Shown: one piece after another, positions 1-8,977 of the stretch
Layout of the letters: every line of letters starts with the position of its first letter
How positions within the stretch are numbered: position 1 is the first letter of the stretch
Assembly (NCBI GenBank): GCA_963377175.1
Contig: CAUJNA010003808.1
Span: 186,001-250,000 of the forward strand
Length of the DNA stretch: 64,000 nucleotides
DNA from: Effrenium voratum
Lineage: Eukaryota > Sar > Dinophyceae > Suessiales > Symbiodiniaceae
Direction of reading: 5' to 3'
Notes under the pieces: generated by a model
What the model was told of the DNA's origin: nothing
The model's database searches: none
The model's input: the letters and a program-made list of their open reading frames with translations, nothing else
Translations under genes and position numbers: made by a program

Positions 1-474
1 GAGTTGCGCGGACTCATGCGTTGTTACGGTTCAGCATTATTTCTTCGCGGTCTCTGGTCAGACATAACAGGCGAAATCGCAGATGTACACATCCGCACTG
101 ATGCGAATAATCTTGTCACCACGGCATCCACAACACATCAACCGGAACAGAAAGAAACAATGCATTTGATCCAGATGTTGAGAAAAGAAAGCAACAGCGG
201 ACAGATGCATGACCTTGCACATGTACGGAGTGAAGATTGTCTGGCAGATTCGCTGACCAAGCACTCAGCTAAAGCAGACGAGCTCATCAAGGCCGTCCTC
301 ACCGGCAATCTCTTGAATGTAGATGCACATCCACCCTTCCGTACCATGTTGCAGAACAAGGCATTTTTGGTTGAGCGGCTAGCACACAATACGAAGCACG
401 GACCCGACATCATTGCCTTTGCAGGAGTCGGTATAGCAGAATCCATGTTTGCTTACCGGGGAACCTGGGCATGA
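1..474 (+). CDS. Copia pol C-terminus, RNase H (partial, unit 0)
   Basis: The frame is open from the window edge to a TGA at 472-474. It encodes the end of a Copia-type RNase H domain, which degrades the RNA strand of the RNA-DNA hybrid during reverse transcription. Visible landmarks are IRTDANN (an RNase H aspartate), the segment QPEQKETMHLIQMLRKE, and CLADSLTK (the last aspartate). The same segment ends gag-pol copy 1 (13,273) and copy 2 (32,335). Both of those have lost part of the stretch after ETMHLIQ: copy 1 by an in-frame 18-nt deletion and copy 2 by a 20-nt frameshifting deletion. This is therefore the only intact version of that stretch in the window. The upstream part is outside the window. 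Confidence 0.85.
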   Translation, partial: ELRGLMRCYGSALFLRGLWSDITGEIADVHIRTDANNLVTTASTTHQPEQKETMHLIQMLRKESNSGQMHDLAHVRSEDCLADSLTKHSAKADELIKAVLTGNLLNVDAHPPFRTMLQNKAFLVERLAHNTKHGPDIIAFAGVGIAESMFAYRGTWA

Positions 475-582
475 TCCACATGTCCAAGAATTCTGATGCA
501 TGAATTTTTGAATCTCAAGAAATATGTGTCTGCCTCCGCAGCCACTTTCGGTTTACAACCATTCCGACCTTTGCAATCTTGT
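475..582 (+). promoter_or_regulatory. Leader between RNase H and accessory ORF, candidate splice acceptor
   Basis: This 108-bp spacer separates the pol stop from the accessory ORF start. It contains TGTCTGCCTCCGCAG ending at 541, a pyrimidine-rich run followed by CAG that looks like a 3' splice site. The same string ends at 32,464 before copy 3 and is deleted before copy 2. In dinoflagellates, coding units are commonly capped by spliced-leader trans-splicing at such AG sites, so this could give the accessory ORF its own mRNA. That use is inference. Compared with the other two leaders (13,274-13,425 and 32,336-32,500), about 68 bp are missing here. Confidence 0.35.
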
Positions 583-3500
583 ATGCTCGATCATTTCGAA
601 GACATGCCAATTCTCAACATGATCTTCGGACGATCCAGCACCGCGGCTCCTTTGCCGAAGCCGCTGGTGAAGAGACGGGCATCTCCGTTGAAGGAATCCC
701 CTGCTCGTGATGAGGAAGATGAGATATCCGACTGCCCCATGGAGCAGGTCGCCGATGAGAATCCATTCGCCTCTCAGCAACCCGAGAATGTCAACATGGA
801 GCAGGTTGATTATGATCCAGATTCCGACGACGACGAAGATGATTCGGATGAAGAAGACCATCCTCCCGCAGGAATGCCGACGTCGAAGGCGATGCCACCT
901 CCAAGACTGGTCCCAAAGTCACCACCACCAACACTGAGGCTTACACCCAAGGTCAAGCCAGCGCCAAAGAACATCCTGGATGAGGATATGGAATCCGACA
1001 ACCATCCTGGTGATCGACCTGCACTTCCAAGGCGACCAGCGATGCGGCCAATCCTCACATCCAACGATCGGTGGTTTGTAACATATGGATCAGATACCGA
1101 CATCAGCCTCCAGAAGGAGTCCGTACACCCAGGACCTTTCGGAAATTCAAAATTCCTCAATTTCGTGTACGACTACTACAAGGAGTGCTCAACCATCCTC
1201 GAGAACCATCCGGACTTCCACTTCATTCCTGAGCATCAACGACCACATGGAGAAAAGGTATTCTGGTTGAAGGCAAGATTCAACGACTACTGGAATCCAA
1301 CACTCCAAGGTGAAGGAACTCATGCAGAGAAACAATACATGGACTTCATCAAGAAGGTCTACAGTATCTGCTGCTACACCAATGCTCAAAACGAAGTTTA
1401 TGGAACCGACATCATCCCGATGGTGTGCCACAACGGCAACATTGATCTCGAGAAGACCGTCCAGAATGTCGAACAGGTTTGCAAATACTTCCACATGGAT
1501 ACATCCAAGGCAAAACAGATCACAGACCTCATCCTCTGGCGAATCGAGAGAATGAGCAGATCTTTCTCCGGATGTCTTCGACATGATCCAAGGCATGGCC
1601 TCCATAAGGAATGCAAACGACAAGTGGACATGGGTCCTGATGGATCCGTTGAGCTCTACGACGCATTGACCTGCATTACACATGCCAGGAACTTCATTGG
1701 CAATAAGCCAGGACTTTTCTTGATGGCTATGTTCCCAAGTTATGGAAAATCACGTTTCGAGATTGCGTTCGTGTGTCCATCCGTGGACGGGCTGTACAAA
1801 GATCGCAAGGCAAGGGGAGAAATTGTTCCAAGAAATCGATGGATCGACAAGCTCAACACAAGATCCGCACAAAGTGCACTCCGGCCCAATGGCAAGGAAT
1901 TCTACAATGATCCTGACATGGAGTTCTACGTGAGATGCAATAGCGGACATACACGGCAAGTCGATATCCAAGATTTTGGACGACCCCTGTACTCTGAGCA
2001 GCAGAGTGAGCCTCACCATGACGAACCGGACTATGATCTTCCAACGGAATCCATTCCTCCAAGTCCGCTTCCGTCAAGATCAGATGAGCCTCATGAAGAC
2101 GAAGGCACAGCTCAGCCCAAGAACAGAATGCGAAGGCCGGCACCACCATCCATTGAAGAAGAGAGAAAGATCAAGCCGTTCGCGAAGAAGCCCATCACGT
2201 TCATGTTCCATGCAACCTATGGAAATCAGCTCCTCATCATCTTGGAGAACGGGCTCAGACCTGGGAAATCCCAGTCGAACCCTTCGGGGAGAATGCGCGT
2301 CCACATGGCATGCATCGATGATGTCATCCTTGACGACGACGAGTCAGAAGCAGCGCTAACCCATGTGCCTGCAGGAAGAGATGCGCTGTTGATCCTTGCA
2401 TTCCTCAACAATCAGGAGGCATCCGACTCTCCGAAGAGCGAACAGCACTGACAGATCAGACCATTGAGGCGAAGAATATTGTTGCAGCATTTGAACCTGA
2501 TGGCAGCATCATGGTGAGCAACAAGTGGATCATGAAGAAGCATCTCAGCGGTGAAGATTTTGAGATGTACAACACCAAGATCCGTGAATTCGCCGATGCC
2601 TTCTTCAGTCATGTGAATTCCAACAAACACAGCAAGGAAAAAGAGACTTCCTCAGAGACCAAGAAGCGACGGCACTCCACCGATCAGGACGAAGCTGAAG
2701 AGGATACCATGGAACCCTCCGGGGAGAGATCCGTCAAGCCAAAGGTCACCATGGAGTATCGCAATTCCGAGAACCTAGACGAGTTCATCAATGAACTCAA
2801 GGAAATCTACCTCGAAATAGAAATGAACAGAAAGGACGCCGAGGACGAGCTCGCGGAGACCAAGGAGAACCTCCGCCGCTTCATGGACAAGTACAACAAA
2901 GATCCAAGAAGAGCTCATCCCAAATTGACAGAATGCAAGAGAGCCTCATTGGCACAAGTCGATCCCGATGAGAATCTCGGAGAAGAAGAATTCTACTTCC
3001 CTCATCGAGGAGCATGTCCCACCATGGACGAGTACAGGCAGGCGCAACCAGAATCCGGATATCCTATTAAGCTTCCGCTTGGATTGAAGAGGCTTAGGTC
3101 AAATGACGACCCGGAACTCATCCGAGCATATGCATTAATTCACTTCATCCCTGACGATCAACATGCTTACTATGGAAACCTCACGAGGAATCCAAAGCTT
3201 GACAACAGGGAGGTGTATAACATGCCGATGAAGGATCGACCAATCATGAAGATGATGATGCAAAACAGTGCACACATCTTACGCCTGAATGAAGCAGACG
3301 CATTCTTCAGTCCTAATGATGAGAAATCCAGAGAATTCATCAAGACGTTCATCCGATTCGGATACAAGGGCATTGTGATCAAGCAATGGTCATCCAGACC
3401 AATCGCATGCTTTGTCCGCGGACCGTCCGCAAGAGTGGAACTACTGGCAAGATATATTTCCACCAAGAGTCAGAATTGGGGAACCACATTCGGGATGTTC

Positions 3501-4577
3501 AGATGTTTCTTCGGCACAGAGGAAAATTGCACTGATCCCGAATACGAAATTCCGACCTCGGACTGCTTGGCAACTACGGGACCATCCATGTTCGCTGAAT
3601 CCAAGAAGTACATTGGACCGAGATTGCCAACACGCACCATTGTCCAAGGACACGGACGAGACAAAGAGATTTTCGTTCTCCATATCGAGCAGAGTGATGA
3701 GTTTCGTGGCATGATCCCGAAATCAACCAACAAATCACTCCTCAAGTTTGACGACCGCCACGTAACGAGGGCAGACCTCCCGTTTGCTACCATTGGAGTT
3801 TTCCACATCCATCCATCAATCAGCCATGGAGCAGCACGGGACGATTTTCAGAAAGAGATCATGCCGCTCGTGACATTGTACCGATGCGATGCGATCACCG
3901 GAGACGCCAACAAGTCCGCGAATACCTACAGCAAACTCCAGCAGGTTTTCAATCCGGCCAACGGTCTCATGAACATCCTCATGAAGGCATACCAGAGACT
4001 GTGGAATGAAACAAACAATCTGCCACTCGTGGACAGAATGGAGTATGCAATGGAGACTTCGTGCACCCTAAAATCCATTATCCGTCATCACCTGCACATG
4101 AAGAGTGGATCAGGGTATGATCGAACATTCCCAGATGTGATGATGACTTTCGTGTTTGGCTGGGGCAAAACGAATATCCAGCAGACTTTCCGGAATGAGG
4201 AGATGAACGCCATGAATGATGAACAACTGGAAGCCATGCGGAACGATCCAGCGCAGGCCATATTCGATTACCGGGTCTCATCCGCAGAGCGCTTTAAGCA
4301 CGTGAACAATGACATGTTCATGAATGGCTCGCAGGATTCCGATTCGCACAGTCCCCTCATGGTTTACATCCGCAGCAAATCTGCAGCCAGGCAACGCAAC
4401 TATGAGAGAACCAAGGAGTACCCCAAGAAGAAGCAATCCTGGACCCCGCAAGAGTACAAGGACTACAATAAGCAGTGGGGATATCAGAAGCAGTGGAAGG
4501 GCTATGGCGACTCGACCTGGAATGATTATGGAGACTATGGCAGTCAATCCGACAGCAGCCGTCGGTGGTACAAATGA
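583..4577 (+). pseudogene. Accessory ORF copy 1: Tpt1/KptA-like plus EEP-like protein, one frameshift
   Basis: I start at the ATG at 583 because the protein following it (MLDHFEDMP) is shared by all three copies, while the residues before it are not. Residues 1-170 are acidic and proline-rich. A Tpt1/KptA-like domain follows: LRH at residues 332-334, VRCNSGHT around 450-457, FHATYGN around 542, NGL, then GRMRVHM around 569 and RDALLILAFL. In that family the Arg-His pair and two further arginines are catalytic, and all have counterparts here. A 4-nt deletion near 2,416 breaks the frame; reading resumes in the frame open from before 2,511. The second half resembles the EEP nuclease fold: LNEADAF near 3,290, GVFHIHPS near 3,795 and GDANKSAN near 3,900. 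The C-terminus is rich in Gly, Tyr, Trp and Lys. Family assignments are by motif recognition only. Confidence 0.75.
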
Positions 4578-4930
4578 AGAAGCCACCTTTGGCATTCATC
4601 CGATTGACCGAGAAGACTCATACGTTCAGCGCTACGAACTCCAACCAGATTGATCCTCACCGCCAACAAGACTATTCAGTGAGAGATCAATAGTTTCACA
4701 TTCGTCCCGCATGTACATAGCGTTGTGCATCATTTTTCGATACATCTAGGTATCTCACAGAATCAGTACCGACTGTTTTCCATTTTGCAAGATCAAGACA
4801 TTTCATCCGCGCAGAAAATAGGATGAATCCAGTATTTCAAGATGCATGGCTACGGCATGCAACAAGGCTACGGCCGAAGGCCATGAAGCCAATGATATTT
4901 CATATCTAGTGCTGGAGAGCAAAGAAATTT

Positions 4931-5208
4931 GTGTCTGTTTTGTGTTTGGTTTGTTACACAGTTGATCTCCCGCAACCATTTGGCTCAAGGCCCTTTTTCA
5001 GTATCATAGCAACACTCATGATTGCGTGACCGAGGAACCTTTGCAGGCCGCTTACAGGATTATCCATCAATATAATCCACCAGGGACAATCCATCCTCCA
5101 ATCATCCATATTGGCATATTCAACTCTCTCCGGAATAGATCTAGGGACCAAATCAACGACCTCAACTACCACAAGCGTACCAGTGGGCCTCACCCCTCCC
5201 CCCCCCCT
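4931..5208 (+). repeat. LTR internal tandem repeat A1
   Basis: This is the first of two tandem repeats of about 275 bp inside LTR-like region A. It begins GTGTCTGTTTTGTG and ends with GTGGGCCTCACCCC followed by a C run. It is the variant with TTGTTACACAGTTGATCTCC upstream of the spliced-leader-like string, matching repeat B2 best. Confidence 0.75.
4970..4989 (+). other. Spliced-leader-like string
   Basis: CCGCAACCATTTGGCTCAAG differs from the dinoflagellate spliced leader (CCGTAGCCATTTTGGCTCAAG, from memory) by two substitutions and one missing T. It is followed by GCCC, not by a GT splice donor. It therefore looks like a relic copied from a trans-spliced RNA and not like a spliced-leader RNA gene. 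Confidence 0.5.
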
Positions 5209-5458
5209 GTGTCTGTTTTTGACCAATGTTGATGGGCCGCAACCATGTGGCTCTAGCCCCTTCTGTGCCATAGCAATACTCATGATTGCGCGACAAAGGA
5301 ACCTTTGCAGGCCGCTTACAGGATTATACAACAATGCAATCCACCAGGGACATCCATCCTCCAATCATCCAAATTGGCATATTGGACTCTCTCCGGAATA
5401 GATCCAGGGACCACATAAACGACCTCTACTACCACAAGGTACCAGTTCCCTTCTGGGC
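5209..5458 (+). repeat. LTR internal tandem repeat A2, with decayed spliced-leader-like string
   Basis: This is the second tandem repeat of region A. It is the variant with TTTTTGACCAATGTTGAT upstream of the leader-like string, matching repeat B1 best. Its leader-like string at 5,237-5,256 is more decayed (CCGCAACCATGTGGCTCTAG). Its 3' end is cut by the deletion that joins the LTR to the gag region. Confidence 0.7.
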
Positions 5459-5479
5459 CCCGCAGAGATCCAAAGAAAG

Positions 5480-6834
5480 ATGTCATCCGATGGAGAAGGC
5501 TTCATGGAGGCCTATTCAAGTATGGCCAAATCATCCGGCTATACGGAGGAAACACTCGAAAAGTCAGCTGGTTCAGGTATGAAGAACTCGTGGACGACTG
5601 GGTGACAATCACCACGGTGGAAGCACCCAAGAGAGGACCACTCCTCAAAAGCAGACTCACAGGAGATGCTTACATGTACAAGGCAGTCCTCCACAATGAC
5701 CTTTTGCAAGATCCTGATGAAGGAGTCAACTATTTCAAGAACACGCTGAAGAAGTACTTCCTGAAAGGTGCAACCAACGTGTATCTGTACAGGCTCCTCA
5801 GTTTCTTCAATCACAGAAGGCAGAACCAAGAGTTCCCAAGTTCGAAATCCTTCTCATGAGATTGAAGGCAGCATGGATGGACTTGATGCCCGTCTTCACG
5901 GCACAGTCCCCATCATTTCGACAGTCCGTGCAGGACGCAAACAACAGAACAATTGCTCGACATCAGCAAGCAGCCGGTGCTCGAGCACCGCCTCCAGTCC
6001 TGCTAAATGAGGATGATCCGACAGTCCTCAGACAGTATATCACGGGAATGCAGGACAGACAGCGGGACGCATTTCCCTTCGGGGATAATCTCATTGCGCA
6101 GTTTTTCATCATTCAGAGTGAATTGTCAGATCAGCAGAGAGAAAGACTGACCAGTGCCATGTCACTGAGAAACATTTCACTTGAGAACTACTCCTATGAG
6201 ATGCTGAAGACGCATTACCATGAACTCTTCATCACGACCAGGACATCCATCCAAGATCCATCCATCCGACCTCAAGGAGGCAACCGAAGCAACACATTCT
6301 TCATCCTCGAACAAGGTGAATACGAAGGAGAAGAAGGCTTTTGGGTTGAAGATGAAGATGGACTTGAAGGATTCATGTCAAACAACGATGAAGAGACATT
6401 CTGGGTCCTCGAAGAGAACGATGCGTTCATAGCAAGAAAAGTGTCAGGGCGGAATTTCAGATTCAAAAAGAGAAAAGGAAACGGGAAATCAGGAAACAAA
6501 AAGGGCAGTCACCAACGAGCTGGCTTCAAACCCTTTCGAAAAAGCGGTTCTGGCGGGAAGGCCAATATGGCCAATGAAAACTATGATCCCTACGACCAGG
6601 CATATTGGGGAAAAGGCAAGGGAAAGAAGGGAAAGAAAGGACAATCCAAATTCCAATATCCCTATGATGGAAACAAAGGTTATCCATCCTCTGAGAATGG
6701 CAAGGGAAAAAGGCGGACATGACACAGGAAAATCCAAAACGTTCGCAGCCATCGCAGAGAAGCCGGAGGAGCATCCTGCCACGCAGCAAGTTGCTGAACT
6801 CCAAGAGCCTGCCTATGCCGGTTGGACAGACTAA
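5480..6834 (+). pseudogene. gag copy 1
   Basis: This is the nucleocapsid-type region of the retrotransposon. The ATG at 5,480 corresponds to that at 24,570 in copy 2 and begins M.SDGEGFMEAYSSMAK. A deletion after EETL shifts the frame into the one carrying KVSWFRYEELVDDWV, which stays open to a TGA at 5,857-5,859. That stop overlaps the ATG (5,856) of the second gag frame, which starts MRLKAAWMDLMP. The second frame has acidic stretches and a basic GKGKKGKKG region near 6,600, probably nucleic-acid binding; I see no CCHC zinc knuckle. A frameshift near 6,705 moves the real frame, and a TAA at 6,832-6,834 interrupts it where copy 2 has CAA. Region 5,459-5,479 is the shortened untranslated link. 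Confidence 0.7.
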
Positions 6835-7369
6835 GATTGGGATCAATCATGGACATGGAACGAACAAGGCTGGTACTCATACCATGAGACATCCAGCACA
6901 GGACAAGCACTAATGGCATTCCATGACGCATATCAGCAGCATGAGAAAGAAGCCATCCACGGGAAGCTGATCCAATCAGATACAGTTTCAGAACACAATT
7001 TGTCCGTAACAACAAACCACAGCCTTTTGGCAACAAAGCTGATGGCGCCTGTCATCAACCCTCAGCACAATCCGACCTATGCAACGGATGTGCCAGATCC
7101 ATGGGCAGCTGGCATGCAATCCAGCGTTTTACTCAGGCCATCGAACCCATGAAGCACCTCATCTCCTATCAGTGCATCTCGGCCGAGACCAAGTTCACTT
7201 TTGCAAACGGAGAAACAGCCAAGGAAAAAGTGGACCTTGCATCTCCGATATCACACAACTCCTCCATGCAGTACCAACATCGACGTCCTTGAACAAGGAA
7301 CTGTACCGATCCTCCTCAGCATCAGTCAGATGCGGAACCTCTACATGACCATCGAGCACACACCTCAAT
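6835..7369 (+). pseudogene. Protease region of pol copy 1, active site deleted
   Basis: This stretch corresponds to the retropepsin part of pol. The frame from 6,913 encodes MAFHDAY...NPTYA and then diverges. Compared with copy 2, 10 nt are missing near 7,085, removing the codons for ILDNG, the aspartic protease active-site motif, and shifting the frame. The rest of the domain (the sequence around LLSISQMRNLYMTIEHTP) is in two further frames between 7,100 and 7,515. The copy cannot make a working protease. Confidence 0.75.
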
Positions 7370-8977
7370 GTGACAAGATCACATGCAAGGCCTTTGGCGT
7401 GGACCGTCAAGCAGCTCCAGTATCCGGTACAGGACATGCACTCGTCGACCTCGCTGGAGTTGCCACCAAGGGCCTCACCAACTATGTCTACGATGATGAC
7501 AATCTCCAAGAGTGAAACTGTTTGTGCATCCAAATCATCCGAGACGAAGGAGGACCTAGCAACTCCTAAAATCATTGGGTCTCAAAAGCAGGACCATTGG
7601 ATCCTTGATAAAAAGAACAAGCAGCTCATCCGTGTGCGCATCACGCCTCGCAAGGCGCTGTTCACACCAAATGGAGCCAAGGAATGTCCAATCAATCCTG
7701 ATAACATCAGCCGAGAGCGTACCACGGAAATCATAGATGCATCCAAAGGTGGAGATCCAGAAATCCTAGAAGACAATTGGAGACTTACATCCCAGGCAAA
7801 CAAACCAATGATTATCCTGTGGAAAGGTAAGACCATTTTCACCTTCGCGGACAATTCGCTTAAGGACGAAGAAGCAGGTTCCGGATCGGCAGCAGACAGG
7901 ATCATCGACAAGAAGGGCCGGTCGACCATTGAGCCAGATCCTTTCGCACCATCCACAGATGAACCAACATCGCTTCCGATTGCCCTAGGCAGAATCCACA
8001 AGCGATTGTCAAATCCCGAAGAGTTGAAGAAGCTCCACCTCCAGCATCATCACATGACGACAGATCAATTTCGATTCAGAACTCGTTCGCTTCACTTGCC
8101 AAAATCAACAATCGATCTATTTGACAAAATCCGAAGTGAATGTGAAGTTTGCAAAGCGGCAAAACAAGCACCATCACGAAGCAAGACGAGTAGACTTAGA
8201 GCGGACACCTTCGGTGACATGACATTCATTGATCACTGTCAAGTTCCTCTTGGAACAGGAGAACACATCCTTGTTTTTGTCATCCTGGATGGAGCAACAA
8301 CATTGCTCACTGCAGAGGCAGTGACAACTACGCAAGAAGTCGAGAACATCACTGTCCTCAGGAACTATTTTGACCAGTACCACTTGCAGCCCAAATCAGT
8401 TGTCGCAGATCAAGCCTTCATGACGGAGACATGGGAACATTTCTATCAATCCCTTGACATCACACCGATATCCTTGGGACCGAACACACCATGGCCAAAC
8501 CGAGCTGAAGCTGCAGTTCGACTCCTGAAGGCGCAACTCAAGATCATGCTAAGTTCCATCAAGGCAGGCGCAGCACCTGCAACACAGAAGAAAGTGACAT
8601 ACAGACAGCTGGTGAAGGCAGCTGCAACTGTCAGGAATCAGACTGTCACCTACGGGGGTGTAACACCATTGGAACTCGCATTCGGAAGACGACCAGCAGA
8701 TCTCATCCAACTCGATGTCGCAACACCAACTCAGTTGACGATTGACAGGAATGAGGAAGAGCTGACAGCCACCCAGATCAAGCAGCTGTCTAAGCAAGCG
8801 TTCCAAGAAGCACGTCAATCCGAAGACATCCGACGAGACCTTGCTCAAAATTTCCGAATGAGTTCTAAGCCTCTTCAGGTGAAGGGCAAGGTATTTTACT
8901 GGCAGGAAGACAAATCCAAGATCCGTTCCGATGGAAGCAAGAGGAATATGGCTAAAAGGAAAAGTCATTTCCATTGA
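7370..8977 (+). pseudogene. Integrase of pol copy 1
   Basis: The long frame holds a GAG-pre-integrase HHCC zinc finger and the integrase core, which joins the reverse-transcribed DNA to the host chromosome. The zinc site is in LHLQHHHMTTDQF and CEVCKAAKQAP (about 8,030-8,175). The catalytic triad is complete: D in FIDHC at 8,231, D in VVADQAF at 8,408 and E in NRAEAAVR at 8,507, with spacings of 59 and 33 residues, close to the usual Copia spacing. The segment after the core, VFYWQEDKSKIRSDG, fits the C-terminal region. A 2-nt deletion near 8,940 (GGGAGGAATATGG in copy 2) ends the frame early at KRKSHFH. The core itself looks intact, unlike that of copy 2. Confidence 0.85.

Larger units (their letters stand above)
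4578..5458 (+). repeat. LTR-like region A (between accessory ORF 1 and gag-pol 1)
   Basis: About 880 bp hold no coding frame with recognisable protein. From about 4,660 onward the sequence is closely matched by 17,538-18,320 in region B, which lies at the same place in the next unit. This repetition, the lack of coding and the position between units make it the long terminal repeat. The 5' end is not defined here, since the matching start in region B (near 17,481) is deleted. The 3' end would be the GGGCCTCA seen at 24,518-24,525 in region B; in region A a deletion removes that end, joining TTCTGGGCC directly to CCGCAGAGATCC. Short TTTT-rich strings such as GTTTTGTGTTTGG near 4,938 could serve as dinoflagellate-type promoter boxes, but this is weak. 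Confidence 0.65.

Noticed and set aside
810..1160. Antisense Ser/Gly-rich frames across the accessory ORF copies
   Set aside because: They are shadows of the acidic, proline-rich plus-strand coding region and recur in each copy for that reason.
4970..4989. Spliced-leader RNA gene in the LTR
   Set aside because: The leader-like string is followed by GCCC, with no GT donor or Sm-site structure that I can recognise.
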